47,586 bases of DNA. It comes from a virus. Where the stretch lies: positions 1 to 47,586 of the IMG/VR virus record IMGVR_UViG_3300009545_000290; one strand, 5' to 3'. The notes beneath the pieces were generated by a model, which saw nothing but the letters and a program-made list of their open reading frames with translations, had not been told where the DNA came from and did not search any database. Both the position numbers and the translations under genes were made by a program. How positions within the stretch are numbered: position 1 is the first letter of the stretch; each line of letters opens with the position of its first letter. Below are positions 14,131-22,462 of the stretch, one piece after another.

Positions 14131-14411
14131 AGTGCGCGCTCCACGGCGCCGACCCGTGCCCGATGTGCGCCGTGCCGGCGGCGGCCGAAAATATGGCGGT
14201 GGACGCGAACGGGACGCCGCTCCCGTTCACGCCGACCCAAGTCCGGGAGATCGTCAACCGGGCCGTCCTCGACGGCGATCTGGTCGCCGCGATCCTCCGG
14301 ATGCCCGGCGGCGATCTCTGCGTCCAGGTGTTCGGGCCGCCGTCACACGAGTTAGTCGAAATGCTCGAAACCACGTTACACGCGTACAAGCGCGTGTTGA
14401 AAGGGCACTGA
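14127..14411 (+). CDS. Small protein with N-terminal Cys motif
   Basis: A 94 aa protein. The first 15 residues carry C-x8-CPMC (CALHGADPCPMC), a short zinc knuckle. The rest resembles a small alpha/beta domain (TPTQVREIVNRAVLDGD, LCVQVFGPPSHELVEML). The function is unknown. Confidence 0.75.
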   Translation: MKCALHGADPCPMCAVPAAAENMAVDANGTPLPFTPTQVREIVNRAVLDGDLVAAILRMPGGDLCVQVFGPPSHELVEMLETTLHAYKRVLKGH

Positions 14412-14680
14412 TGACGTGGGCACGCCTCGATGATTGTCGCATGTGGAAACTGTCCGGCCGCGGGCGCCGGGCCTCGTTTACCGCGTGGACGTGGCGCGAT
14501 CATCGATCGGCGCGCGTCGCCGTCCGCCGCAAGGCCGGCGAGGCGATCCCGGCGATGGTCGAACGCGGCCTAGACGAGCTGGAGCGGCGACTGCGCGAGG
14601 GAATGCCGCCGCCACGGCCCGAGCTGGTCGCCCGTCGCAAACTCCGCGACGCGCCGAGCGCCTCGCGGTACTCGAACTGA
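14411..14680 (+). CDS. Small basic protein
   Basis: An 89 aa, Arg-rich protein (MTWARLDDCRMWKLSGRGRR) starting one base after the previous stop in a TGATG arrangement. A central amphipathic helix (AIPAMVERGLDELERRL) is visible. It may bind nucleic acid. Confidence 0.7.
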   Translation: MTWARLDDCRMWKLSGRGRRASFTAWTWRDHRSARVAVRRKAGEAIPAMVERGLDELERRLREGMPPPRPELVARRKLRDAPSASRYSN

Positions 14681-14877
14681 TGAAGGATCCGCAGACGGGG
14701 GAGTATCTTCAGGATCCGCGCGATCGATTAGGCCTGAGTGTGCCCCATCGAACCTGTCGGACGTGTAAGCGCCGCTATCCGTGCCGGGACGACATCGACA
14801 TCGCGGCGCGTGAGTGCGGAGAGTGCCTGGACATCCGCCGATTAACTTGCGCCGATTGCCCGTCAGGCGTAGGCTGA
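14680..14877 (+). CDS. Small triple-Cys-pair zinc protein
   Basis: A 65 aa protein with CRTCKRRYPC, CGEC and CADC, i.e. at least three Cys pairs, likely binding one or two zinc ions. TGATG coupling to the previous gene fixes the start at 14680. It is the last gene before a control region at 14878-14966. Confidence 0.7.
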   Translation: MKDPQTGEYLQDPRDRLGLSVPHRTCRTCKRRYPCRDDIDIAARECGECLDIRRLTCADCPSGVG

Positions 14878-14880
14878 GCC

Positions 14881-14932
14881 TCGTTAGACCTTCGGTCGTC
14901 TGCCCGTGTAAGACCCGCCTCGCGTAACACCC
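14881..14932 (+). promoter_or_regulatory. CGYGTAASACCC motif pair before the portal operon
   Basis: The 89-base gap before the 14967 gene holds CGTGTAAGACCC (14905-14916) and CGCGTAACACCC (14921-14932), 16 bp apart, and a degenerate copy CGTTAGACCT near 14882. The same motif precedes the scaffold/capsid genes at 19377-19436. This makes it a good candidate for a structural-gene promoter element or regulator site. A strong -35/-10 is not visible. Confidence 0.5.
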
Positions 14933-14966
14933 CGGCCGCGTTCGACCTGTTGTACCCGGAGGGGCC

Positions 14967-15419
14967 ATGTTCATCAATGCTGCGGTGTACGAACGCTTGC
15001 TGGCGGATCTGGAAGCGCTCACGGAGACGCTGGCCGAAGAACGCCATCGGCACGATCTGCTGAGCGAACAAGCCAACCATCAACTCGCGATGGTCCGCCA
15101 GGATCTCGGGACCGAACGCGGCCGGCGCGAGATCCTCAGCCAACAGGCGGCGATCCAGAAATCGTTCCTCGACTTTCTGTGTTCCCGCGTCAATCAATTG
15201 GAAACCGAGCGCGTGCTCTTGCTCCGCCAGCTCACGAATCTGGATCTCCCGACGCCGACGATTCGCCCGATCGACACGCCGCCGGCCGCCGCGCCAGGAG
15301 ACGGCTTCGCCGACCTGTCGATCTTCGACGACGATGCCCGGCACGCGCCGGCCGGCTGGCATCCTGACGGCACCGTCAACTACGGCACGCCCGCGCCGAC
15401 TGGCGGGATGTCGTCATGA
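14967..15419 (+). CDS. Coiled-coil protein upstream of portal
   Basis: A 150 aa protein. Residues about 5-90 form a long coiled coil (LLADLEALTETLAEERHRHD, SQQAAIQKSFLDFL, NQLETERVLLLRQL); the C-terminal 50 residues are acidic, Pro/Gly-rich and probably disordered. CGGAGGGG precedes the ATG. It overlaps the portal gene as ATGA. A small head-assembly or packaging role is conceivable. Confidence 0.75.
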   Translation: MFINAAVYERLLADLEALTETLAEERHRHDLLSEQANHQLAMVRQDLGTERGRREILSQQAAIQKSFLDFLCSRVNQLETERVLLLRQLTNLDLPTPTIRPIDTPPAAAPGDGFADLSIFDDDARHAPAGWHPDGTVNYGTPAPTGGMSS

Positions 15420-17875
15420 CGTTCCCCCCAAACAGCGCCGACGCCGCGCCGGCCGCGGCGCCGCCGGCCGCCGCCGATCCGGTCACCGGCGCCCCCGCGA
15501 TCGTCGCCACCGATCAGCGCATGACCGACCCGCAATACCTGGAACTGTTCAAACGGTGCAAGCGCGAGGCCTTCGCCGACCGTTGGCGCTTCGAGCGCGT
15601 CTGGACGCGCAGTCTGCACTACGTGAACATGCGGCAATGGCTCGGCCAGTACGACCAGTCGAACGGCTGGCGTGATGCGCGCGTCGCCCGCGGCGTGCCC
15701 AAGCCGGTCACCAGCAAGCCGAAAGAGGCGGTCCAGTCGATCCGCGCGATGTTCACCGCGACGGTCCCGAGCGTCGACGTGCGGCCGTTGCGCAATGACG
15801 TGAAGTCGGTCACGACGGCGACGACGGCCAGCAAGCTGGCGCCGGTGCTCTACGGGCTGAACGACATGCCCGAGACGATGCACGAGGGGGATTTCTGGTT
15901 CATCGTCCTCGGCAACGTGGTGTACCACGTCGCGTACGACGACAACGGCCAGTACTACGCGATCCCGTGGGAGCACTGCGCCAAGTGCGGGTACGACGTG
16001 ACCAGCGACGAGATCGCCAAGGCCGGCCAGACGTGCCCGAAATGTCACACGCCGGCCGCCGGCAATTTCACGCCCGCGCTCGATCAGGCCGGCAAGCCGC
16101 GGATGCGGTACGAGCCGCAAGGCCAGACGGTGACGACGGCGTTGTCGCCGCTCGAAATCGCGTTCCCGATGATGCGCCCGCGGTGGAAGGATGTCGATTT
16201 CCTGATCCGCTTGCGCTGGCGCACCAAGCGGTATTACGAGACGCACGCCGAGCTGAAACCGTACCTCTCGCGGCTCCAATTCTCGAAAAGCTCCACTGAA
16301 CGATCGTTGCAGATTTTTCAGGCGTTGCCGTTCCAGACCGAGATCAGCCCGGTCAGCTCCGGCACGGCCGGCAGTTCGGAGGAGGAAGGCGTCGCCGAGT
16401 ACGAACTGTGGATGCGGCCGACGCCGGAGCATCCCGAAGGCCTCGTCTTGCGCGTGGCCGGCGACGGCTCGCCGATTGTGCTGCACTTGGAGGAGTCGGA
16501 GGGGCTCCCCGGCCCGCTGCCGTACCACGAGGCGACCGGCAACCCGCGCTGGACGTTCCATCACGCCGGCTACGAACAGGTCGGCGGACGCGTGGTCGCC
16601 TCCAGTGCGCTCGATCCCGTCATCCAGAAATTCGATCAATTGAATCGGTTGGATTCGATTGTCGAGATGATGATGACGCGCATGGCCATTCCGCAAATCC
16701 TGAAACCGAAAGGCCAGGAGGTGCAGTGGCTCGGCGATTCGCCCGCGATGCCCGGCCTGGTCGCCGAGTACACGCCCGCGCCCGGCGGCGGCAAGCCGGA
16801 ACTGTGGAAGGGGACCGAGCCGCCGCGCTATTGGGCCGTGCTCCGCGAACAGATCGTCGCCGAGATCGACGCCGCCCTCGGGATCAACGACATCCTCAAG
16901 GGCAAGCAACCGGAAGGCGTTGAAGCGTTCTCGGCCATGCAACTCCTGGTCGAAGCGGGGGAGGCGCGCTTTGCCGGCGCCTTCCAATCGCGGGCGAATT
17001 GCTTCCGCGACATCAGCCGGTCACAGATGGAGATCGAACGCGAATATGGACCGCCCGAACGGACCGCGTCTGTCGTCAGCGAGAGCCGCTCCTACGCCTT
17101 CGAGACGTACCAGAAAGCTGATCTCGATGGGGAAGTGGCGTTCGATGTGGCATCGGGCTCGACCAAACCCAAAACCGCGCTGGGTGAGCGTGCCTCGATC
17201 GAACATCTGAAACAACTCGGCGGCGTCGATCTCAAAGACGCCGATACGCAGTACGCGGTCTATCAGAAACTCGGGCAAACCGATCTGATCCCGGCGCTCG
17301 ACAAACAGCATCAGTGCGCGTTGCAGAATCAGGACGCGTTCGTGAAGTGGATCCGCGGCGCGAACGTCGCGAAGTACTTGCCGCCGCCGCCGCCGCCCGT
17401 CGTCCCCGGCCAGCCGCCGCCGCCCGCGGCGCCGCCGCTCGATCCCGAAACCGATCGCACGTACCCCTTCAAGCTGCGGCCCTGGTACGACGCGCCCATT
17501 CATCGCGTGGAGTTGGTGAAGTGGGCCGTGTCGGATCTGATGATCGAAATGTTCAGCACGACGCCGGAGGCCGAGTACTTCGTCGGCCGCTACCTGGCGC
17601 AGTTGGAAGGCAAAATCTCCGAGTCGCAGAAACAGCCGCCCGAGCCGATCAAGACGAGCCTGGCGCTCAAGGGCGAAGATCTGGCGCTCGACCCGCAAGT
17701 GCGCGCCGCGTGGGATCGCGCGCAACAGTTGCCGCCGCCGCCCGCACCCTCGACGCCGGCCGGCGCGCCGTCGCCGCCCCAAGGCGCCGGCCGCGCCGCG
17801 GCCAACTCGAATCAGAATTCCGCGCCGGTCGGCAACACGCCCCAACCCGGATCGCCCGCGTTGGTGACGCACTGA
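15416..17875 (+). CDS. Portal protein, P22-like, with zinc-ribbon insertion
   Basis: An 819 aa protein. The Ala/Pro-rich start is followed by a portal core (YLELFKRCKREAFADRWRFE, VTSKPKEAVQSIRAMFTATV, LDPVIQKFDQLNRLDSIVEM, GINDILKGKQPEGVEAFSAM), the last matching the P22/podovirus portal family. A zinc ribbon is inserted at C188-x2-C191-x15-C207-x2-C210. The C-terminal 200 residues include a polyproline stretch and a disordered tail. The portal forms the dodecameric vertex through which DNA is packaged and ejected. The family call is strong; the zinc ribbon is unusual relative to textbook portals. Confidence 0.85.
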   Translation: MTFPPNSADAAPAAAPPAAADPVTGAPAIVATDQRMTDPQYLELFKRCKREAFADRWRFERVWTRSLHYVNMRQWLGQYDQSNGWRDARVARGVPKPVTSKPKEAVQSIRAMFTATVPSVDVRPLRNDVKSVTTATTASKLAPVLYGLNDMPETMHEGDFWFIVLGNVVYHVAYDDNGQYYAIPWEHCAKCGYDVTSDEIAKAGQTCPKCHTPAAGNFTPALDQAGKPRMRYEPQGQTVTTALSPLEIAFPMMRPRWKDVDFLIRLRWRTKRYYETHAELKPYLSRLQFSKSSTERSLQIFQALPFQTEISPVSSGTAGSSEEEGVAEYELWMRPTPEHPEGLVLRVAGDGSPIVLHLEESEGLPGPLPYHEATGNPRWTFHHAGYEQVGGRVVASSALDPVIQKFDQLNRLDSIVEMMMTRMAIPQILKPKGQEVQWLGDSPAMPGLVAEYTPAPGGGKPELWKGTEPPRYWAVLREQIVAEIDAALGINDILKGKQPEGVEAFSAMQLLVEAGEARFAGAFQSRANCFRDISRSQMEIEREYGPPERTASVVSESRSYAFETYQKADLDGEVAFDVASGSTKPKTALGERASIEHLKQLGGVDLKDADTQYAVYQKLGQTDLIPALDKQHQCALQNQDAFVKWIRGANVAKYLPPPPPPVVPGQPPPPAAPPLDPETDRTYPFKLRPWYDAPIHRVELVKWAVSDLMIEMFSTTPEAEYFVGRYLAQLEGKISESQKQPPEPIKTSLALKGEDLALDPQVRAAWDRAQQLPPPPAPSTPAGAPSPPQGAGRAAANSNQNSAPVGNTPQPGSPALVTH

Positions 17876-17888
17876 GGAGGTTCTCGCC

Positions 17889-18410
17889 ATGTTGACATCC
17901 GCGGTGGACGTGTTGGCGAACAAGCTCCTGCCCACCAATTCCATGTTCTCTCCGGAAGCCCTCGAACGCGCCGCCCGCGGCGTGAAACCGGACGCGGAGG
18001 ACGCGAGCGACGTGGATCCGCAACTGGCGCAACTGCCGTCGATGGCGACGGCGCCGAACACGTCCGCGACAAGCTGGGCGCCGACGCCGCCGCCGGTGAA
18101 GGGCCGTCTCGACCCGCTGTCGATCGCGGCGCTCGTCGGCGGGCAAGCGATGGATGTCGGATCCTCCATTCAGCAGTTCGGACGCGGCAACATCGAGTCG
18201 AATCCGATGTACTCGTGGATGGGCGAGCGTCCGTCCGCGGGCCTGACGGCGATGAAGGCGCTGCAAACGGCGCTCGCGGTGCGCGCCATGAAAAAGCTGG
18301 CGGACTCGGGGCATCCGACCGCGGCGAAGGTGGTCGGCTATCTGGGCGGCGCCGCGGGCGCCGCCGCCGGCATGTACAACATGACGCGCCCCAATCCACA
18401 GGACAAGTGA
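17889..18410 (+). CDS. Probable membrane-associated virion protein
   Basis: A 173 aa protein with a GAGGAGG ribosome-binding site. The first 75 residues are polar and Pro-rich. The C-terminal half has two moderately hydrophobic helices (LSIAALVGGQAMDVGSS and VVGYLGGAAGAAAGMYN) with small-residue spacing that suits membrane insertion. It could be a minor virion protein, but it has no recognised family. Confidence 0.7.
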   Translation: MLTSAVDVLANKLLPTNSMFSPEALERAARGVKPDAEDASDVDPQLAQLPSMATAPNTSATSWAPTPPPVKGRLDPLSIAALVGGQAMDVGSSIQQFGRGNIESNPMYSWMGERPSAGLTAMKALQTALAVRAMKKLADSGHPTAAKVVGYLGGAAGAAAGMYNMTRPNPQDK

Positions 18411-18964
18411 TGTTGTTGCTGGTATCCGGGGCCACGCGGACGGCGCGCACGGATACAGTCGGTCATCTGATCGTCCCGAAGCAATGGAACGATCCCGCGG
18501 CGTTGCAGCTCCAGGCCGGGCGTTGGGCGGTGGACAATGGCGCGTTCAGCGGGTGTCTGTTCGTCTCCGCGCCGGATGTCGTGGCCGATGCCGCCGCCAC
18601 GCTGCGCCGCTGGCCGTTCTGGGCGCGGCTGATTCGCGGGCTGGGGTTCCCTCCGGCGTTTGTCGCGCAAGACGGCCTGTCGGCCGACCGCGTGCCGTGG
18701 GCCGACATGGGCGCCTTGTTCATCGGCGGGTCGACCGACTACAAAGAGTCCGCCGACGTGCGCTCGCTGATGGCCTACGCGAAGGCGAAAGGGATCTGGA
18801 CGCATTGGGGCCGCGTCAATGGCAAGCGGCGGTACGAGATGGCGCTGAAGGCCGGCTGTGACTCGTTCGATGGATCCGGCTTCTCGAAGTGGCCCGATAC
18901 GAACGTCCCCCTGGTCGACGTGTGGGACGCCGAGATTCAGCAGCAACCGGAGTTGTTCCTCTGA
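18410..18964 (+). CDS. TGT/DpdA-like DNA or tRNA base-exchange enzyme
   Basis: A 184 aa protein. WAVDNGAFSG (D42), SAPDVVADAAATL, FVAQDGL, LFIGGSTDYK, HWGRVNGKRRY and GCDSFDGSGF (D151/D154) resemble phage proteins related to tRNA-guanine transglycosylase, some annotated queuine tRNA-ribosyltransferase or DpdA. DpdA enzymes exchange guanine for a 7-deazaguanine in phage DNA. D42 and D151/D154 would correspond to the catalytic acids. DNGAFSG runs straight into CLFVSAPDVV; from memory homologues have about 15-20 more residues here, so a small deletion is possible. No preQ0 synthesis gene is visible, so precursor would come from the host. Confidence 0.7.
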   Translation: MLLLVSGATRTARTDTVGHLIVPKQWNDPAALQLQAGRWAVDNGAFSGCLFVSAPDVVADAAATLRRWPFWARLIRGLGFPPAFVAQDGLSADRVPWADMGALFIGGSTDYKESADVRSLMAYAKAKGIWTHWGRVNGKRRYEMALKAGCDSFDGSGFSKWPDTNVPLVDVWDAEIQQQPELFL

Positions 18965-19326
18965 TGCCGTTCGCCAACGTCGAACACCGGCGGGCGTATC
19001 AGCGGGCGTACTATCGGCCGCGCATGCGGGCGCGCTGGCGGCGGTACCGGGCCGCCGGGGGCTGTGGCGAATGCGGCGAGCCGAGCGGAAAATTTGCACG
19101 GTGCTTCCGCCATCGGCTCCGGCTGGCGGATTGGAAACGGAAACGACGCCGGACCTGGAACCGGCCACGATCGCCCGCGCCTGGTGGCACCCTGGTGCGG
19201 GCGAGGCGGACCGGGCGGGAGAGCTGCCCCCCGCGCGACAATTCCGCCGTGCGGATCTGTCCCGCCCGATCCGTCTGTCGCCTTCGTGACATACCCGAGC
19301 TTGCATCAGTTCAGGTACAGGCGTAG
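18964..19326 (+). CDS. Small Arg-rich protein with a CGECGE zinc motif
   Basis: A 120 aa protein from the ATG at 18964 (TGATG coupling). The sequence YQRAYYRPRMRARWRRYRAA, then CGECGE and a later Cys/His (CFRH), resembles small phage zinc-finger proteins with a YxRxYY basic helix. The C-terminal 45 residues are low-complexity and could be a frame extension. Nucleic-acid binding is likely. Confidence 0.65.
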   Translation: MPFANVEHRRAYQRAYYRPRMRARWRRYRAAGGCGECGEPSGKFARCFRHRLRLADWKRKRRRTWNRPRSPAPGGTLVRARRTGRESCPPRDNSAVRICPARSVCRLRDIPELASVQVQA

Positions 19327-19376
19327 GCTGATCGCCAAACCGACGTACGACAAGTGCTCTGCTTGACAAAGTTTTC

Positions 19377-19436
19377 CACGTAACACCCGACCCGCCCCCG
19401 CGTAAGACCCTGACCGCGATCGACCGCGTAAGACAT
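19377..19436 (+). promoter_or_regulatory. Triple CGYGTAASACCC motif upstream of scaffold/capsid
   Basis: Three direct copies, CACGTAACACCC (19377-19388), CGCGTAAGACCC (19399-19410) and CGCGTAAGACAT (19425-19436), occupy most of the 121-base gap before the 19448 start, at intervals of 22 and 26 bp. TTGACA at 19363 is a possible -35, but no -10 lies 16-18 bases beyond it. These are probably control sites for the scaffold/capsid genes. Confidence 0.55.
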
Positions 19437-19447
19437 CAGGACACCTT

Positions 19448-20392
19448 ATGTTCAATAGATTCCTCTCGCGTTTCACTGGATCGATCTCGAACGGACTGTT
19501 GTTTGCGGCCGGCGACGGCGGCAGTGGCGGCGGCGCCCCTGCTGGTGGCGATCCCGGTGGCACCCAGCCGCCCGCCGGGACCCAACCGCCCGCTGGCACT
19601 CAACCGCCCGCCGGGACCCAGCCGCCCGCCGGCACGACGCCGCCGGCCGGCACGACGCAGCCGCCCGCTGGTCAGTACGTTTACCCCGAAGATCGCTCTG
19701 CCTGGATCCCGCCGGAGAAATATAAGAAATCCGAAACGCTGATCAATCGGACCGCGTCCGACATCGAGCGTCTCCAGCGCGAGATCAAGGATCGCGACAA
19801 GAAACTCGCGGCACTCGTCGGCGCCACGCCGCCGAACGAAGACGAGGCGGAGGCCGAGAAGGTCGCCAACGCCTTCTACGCGTTGCCGCAGTTCGCCCAC
19901 CTGAAAGGCATCACGCCCGAATGGTTGGCGTCGGTGAAAGCCCTGGTCGATGAAGGCGCGACGCTCACCGAGGCGCGCGACCACATCTACAACCAACAGG
20001 CGGATCGCTTCCTCGAATCGCTCGACTCGCGGTTCGCGGAGGAGATCGGTGCGACGACGCTCACACCGGGTCAGGCGCGCAAGCTGCGCGCGGCGTTCGG
20101 CGCGTCGATGCCCGACAGGCGCGAGGACCCGGACGGGTTTGCGAAATTTCAAGCGCGTTATAACCGCGGGGACGAAACGCTGATCGACGAATTCGTCAAA
20201 GAGTACGTCGGCGACATGCTCGAACCCGCCCGCCGACAAGCGACCGTCCCCCTTGCACAACGGCACGTCGTCCCGCGCGGCGGACGCACCGTCCCCGTCG
20301 TGCAGGCGCCAGAAAAACCCGATTACTCCAAATTGTCCGTCAGAGAAATGCTCGACCAGGCCGAAAAAGAGGCGGAGCGCCTCGGCCGATGA
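19448..20392 (+). CDS. Probable scaffolding protein with Pro-rich repeat
   Basis: A 314 aa protein just upstream of the capsid candidate. Residues 39-75 are a TQPPAG repeat. After YPEDRSAWIPPEKYKK comes a coiled-coil region (ASDIERLQREIKDRDKKLAA) and a largely helical, charged remainder ending SVREMLDQAEKEAERLGR. Size, position before the capsid, coiled coil and disorder fit a head scaffolding protein. No protease motif is seen. Confidence 0.65.
   Translation: MFNRFLSRFTGSISNGLLFAAGDGGSGGGAPAGGDPGGTQPPAGTQPPAGTQPPAGTQPPAGTTPPAGTTQPPAGQYVYPEDRSAWIPPEKYKKSETLINRTASDIERLQREIKDRDKKLAALVGATPPNEDEAEAEKVANAFYALPQFAHLKGITPEWLASVKALVDEGATLTEARDHIYNQQADRFLESLDSRFAEEIGATTLTPGQARKLRAAFGASMPDRREDPDGFAKFQARYNRGDETLIDEFVKEYVGDMLEPARRQATVPLAQRHVVPRGGRTVPVVQAPEKPDYSKLSVREMLDQAEKEAERLGR
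19562..19672 (+). repeat. 18-bp tandem repeat encoding TQPPAG
   Basis: About six units of an 18-base repeat (ACCCAGCCGCCCGCCGGG and variants) encode TQPPAG four times, then two divergent copies (TTPPAG, TTQPPAG). The unit number may vary between related phages. It forms a flexible proline hinge in the scaffold candidate. Confidence 0.8.
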
Positions 20393-20438
20393 TCGCTCGC
20401 GTTTCCTCTCTCGGGCTTGTGGAGCGAGGAACACGCCC

Positions 20439-21845
20439 ATGCAGTTGTTTTTCTACACCGGAATTCGCCGCGTCGGCGATTTCCTGTCTCACCTGAGTCA
20501 ATCGCCCGACGGCCTGCTGTGGGCCGGTCCCGGTTCTGATTCGGCGACGGAGGACGGCCTCCTCAAGAACACGTACGAAGACGTGATCGCCGAAGGCGTG
20601 CTGAAAAAGTTTCAGCTCCGCGACGCGTTCAAGCTGAAAGACAGCCCGTGGGATGGCGGACGCGGCAAGGAATGGTCCGCCCACGTCGAACGCAACAACT
20701 CGCCGATGGCGGTCGGATCCGATTCGGCCATTCCCGTGGCCGACAATCAGAAGTACATCACCGGCTTCATCAGCCAGAAAAAGATCATGGCGCGGTGGCG
20801 CGTCACCAACGAACAACTCGACGACACGCAGTCGCGCGAGGGGTCGTACCGCAGCTCGCGCACCGAGAACATGGAGCGCCTGATCGACGACATCAGCTAC
20901 CGCGAGGAGTTTTACCTCGGGACCGATGGCCGCGGCGTCTTCGGCATCGTCGATGCGACCTCCGCCGCCGCGCAAGTGGAGCTGAACAGCCCCGGCAACA
21001 TCTCGTCGGCCGGCGTCGCGATCACGTCCGCCTTCGGCAACCGCTACATCAAGAAAGGCATGGCGGTCGCCGCGATCAATCCGACCACCGGCGCCATTCG
21101 GGCGAACACGCCCAAGGTGACCGCGGTCAACAGCGACGGGACCGACTTCACCGCGAGCCTCGCGCCGGGCTGGACGACGGGCGACTACGTCGTCCAGGCG
21201 GCCAATACCGGCGTTACCGACGTGGTCGACACGGCGTACGAGAAAGCGCCGTGGGGGCTGACCGCGCTGATCGACGACGGCACCTACCGCCAGAACTATT
21301 TCGGCGTCGACCGCTCGCTCTGGACGAACTATCAGTCGTACGTGTCGGCGAACACGGGCGCGCTGTCGTTCGATCTCCTCCAGCGCGTGTCGGACATCGT
21401 CAACCAAAAACTCGATGGGGAAATTGACGCGATCTGGTCGCATCACTCGGTCCGTCGTGTGTACATCCTCCTGACGCAAGCCGATCGCCGCTATGCGGAC
21501 GCCGCCAGCCGGCGGAATCCGGACGGCGGCACGGCCGCGTTCCAGCAGGAAGATCTGACCATGGGCGCGGTCGCCTACAAAGCGATCCGCACGCTCGGCC
21601 TCCGGCAAATGTTCCTGGTCGACACGAAGGGCGGCGACTTCGTGCGCTACACCAGCGAAAAAGGCAAGTGGGTGTCGGGCTCCAGCGGCGAGATCCTCGT
21701 GCGTGACGGCACGGGCGTCAACGCGCGGCACGCCTGGGAGGCGTGGTACTACAAGAGATATCAGTTGTTTTGCAGAAACCCTGGCAAGTGCGCGCGGCTC
21801 GATGCGCTCACCGGCATGACCTTCGTGGTGGTGCGCGGGGAATAG
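20439..21845 (+). CDS. Major capsid protein candidate
   Basis: A 468 aa protein with a strong GGAGCGAGGAA ribosome-binding site and the expected position after the scaffold. Mixed alpha/beta sequence (YEDVIAEGVLKKFQLRDAFK, KKIMARWRVTNEQLDDTQSR, FVRYTSEKGKWVSGSSGEIL) and a C-terminal WYYKRYQLFCRNPGKCARLD are typical of HK97-fold coat proteins. A sandwich-like stretch (AAINPTTGAIRANTPKVTAV) around residues 210-260 may be an insertion domain. The call rests mainly on order and size. Confidence 0.7.
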   Translation: MQLFFYTGIRRVGDFLSHLSQSPDGLLWAGPGSDSATEDGLLKNTYEDVIAEGVLKKFQLRDAFKLKDSPWDGGRGKEWSAHVERNNSPMAVGSDSAIPVADNQKYITGFISQKKIMARWRVTNEQLDDTQSREGSYRSSRTENMERLIDDISYREEFYLGTDGRGVFGIVDATSAAAQVELNSPGNISSAGVAITSAFGNRYIKKGMAVAAINPTTGAIRANTPKVTAVNSDGTDFTASLAPGWTTGDYVVQAANTGVTDVVDTAYEKAPWGLTALIDDGTYRQNYFGVDRSLWTNYQSYVSANTGALSFDLLQRVSDIVNQKLDGEIDAIWSHHSVRRVYILLTQADRRYADAASRRNPDGGTAAFQQEDLTMGAVAYKAIRTLGLRQMFLVDTKGGDFVRYTSEKGKWVSGSSGEILVRDGTGVNARHAWEAWYYKRYQLFCRNPGKCARLDALTGMTFVVVRGE

Positions 21846-21985
21846 TAACACAAGTTCGCCGGAGCCTGACTCGGGCCGCCTGATCCAAAGGGGTAATCCT
21901 CCGGAGTTAATTCCCTTGGCCCGCGATCACCTTGGAGGAACGACCTCCCGGTCAGCTCCGGCGGAAGAAAAGGACGCGTTAGAAC
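21846..21985 (+). promoter_or_regulatory. Post-capsid intergenic region with alternative hairpins
   Basis: CCGGAG at 21859-21864 can pair with CTCCGG at 21899-21904; CCGGAG at 21901-21906 can instead pair with CTCCGG at 21956-21961. GGAGG-AACGA-CCTCC at 21934-21948 forms a further small hairpin. There is no T run, so this is not a standard terminator. It may tune mRNA stability or expression after the capsid gene. Confidence 0.4.
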
Positions 21986-22459
21986 ATGGCTCAGTTCGGC
22001 GACAACGTCACGTTAGTCAATCGGACCAGCAAGTCGATCCTCACCGCGACGTGGGACGGGATGCACTACCACTTCGAGCCGGGCGCCCATCCGAACGTCC
22101 CGCGCGAGATCGCGATTGCGGCGTACAAGCAGAATCCGATTCACGGCACGGAGGATCCGCTCGGCGACCCCGACATCATCGAATCGTTGATCGGGATCGT
22201 CGGCCTGAAATATCCGTTCGGGAACGTGACGCCGATCGAGCAGAGCAAGGCCGGCGAGCGGCTCGATCGGCGCCGGGTGATGGGCCTCGGGACCGCGGCG
22301 ACGCCGATCGATGCCGGCGGTCCGTCGTACTTCGACGCGAAGATGGGGACCGAGAAAGTCGATCTCCAGGACGATGCCGACGCCGGCAGCAACAACGCCC
22401 CGGCGCCGCCCGAGCCGCCCGCGGCGGCCACGACGACCGGCGGCCGTGCGCGGCGGTGA
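21986..22459 (+). CDS. Head-associated protein, function unknown
   Basis: A 157 aa protein. The N-terminal 100 residues (FGDNVTLVNRTSKSILTATW, HFEPGAHPNVPREIAIAAYK) look like a compact beta domain found after the capsid gene in many phages. The C-terminal 40 residues are Ala/Pro-rich and disordered. AAAGGA precedes the ATG. It is probably a minor head or connector component. Confidence 0.7.
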   Translation: MAQFGDNVTLVNRTSKSILTATWDGMHYHFEPGAHPNVPREIAIAAYKQNPIHGTEDPLGDPDIIESLIGIVGLKYPFGNVTPIEQSKAGERLDRRRVMGLGTAATPIDAGGPSYFDAKMGTEKVDLQDDADAGSNNAPAPPEPPAAATTTGGRARR

Positions 22460-22462
22460 GCC

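Noticed and set aside
14967-15419. Terminase small subunit
   Set aside because: The coiled coil and position before the portal would allow it, but there is no HTH or other DNA-binding feature, and the terminase large subunit is more than 2 kb away.
19363-19388. TTGACA before the scaffold gene as a standard promoter
   Set aside because: No -10-like hexamer lies 16-18 bases downstream; the recurrent motif copies are a better explanation of the region.
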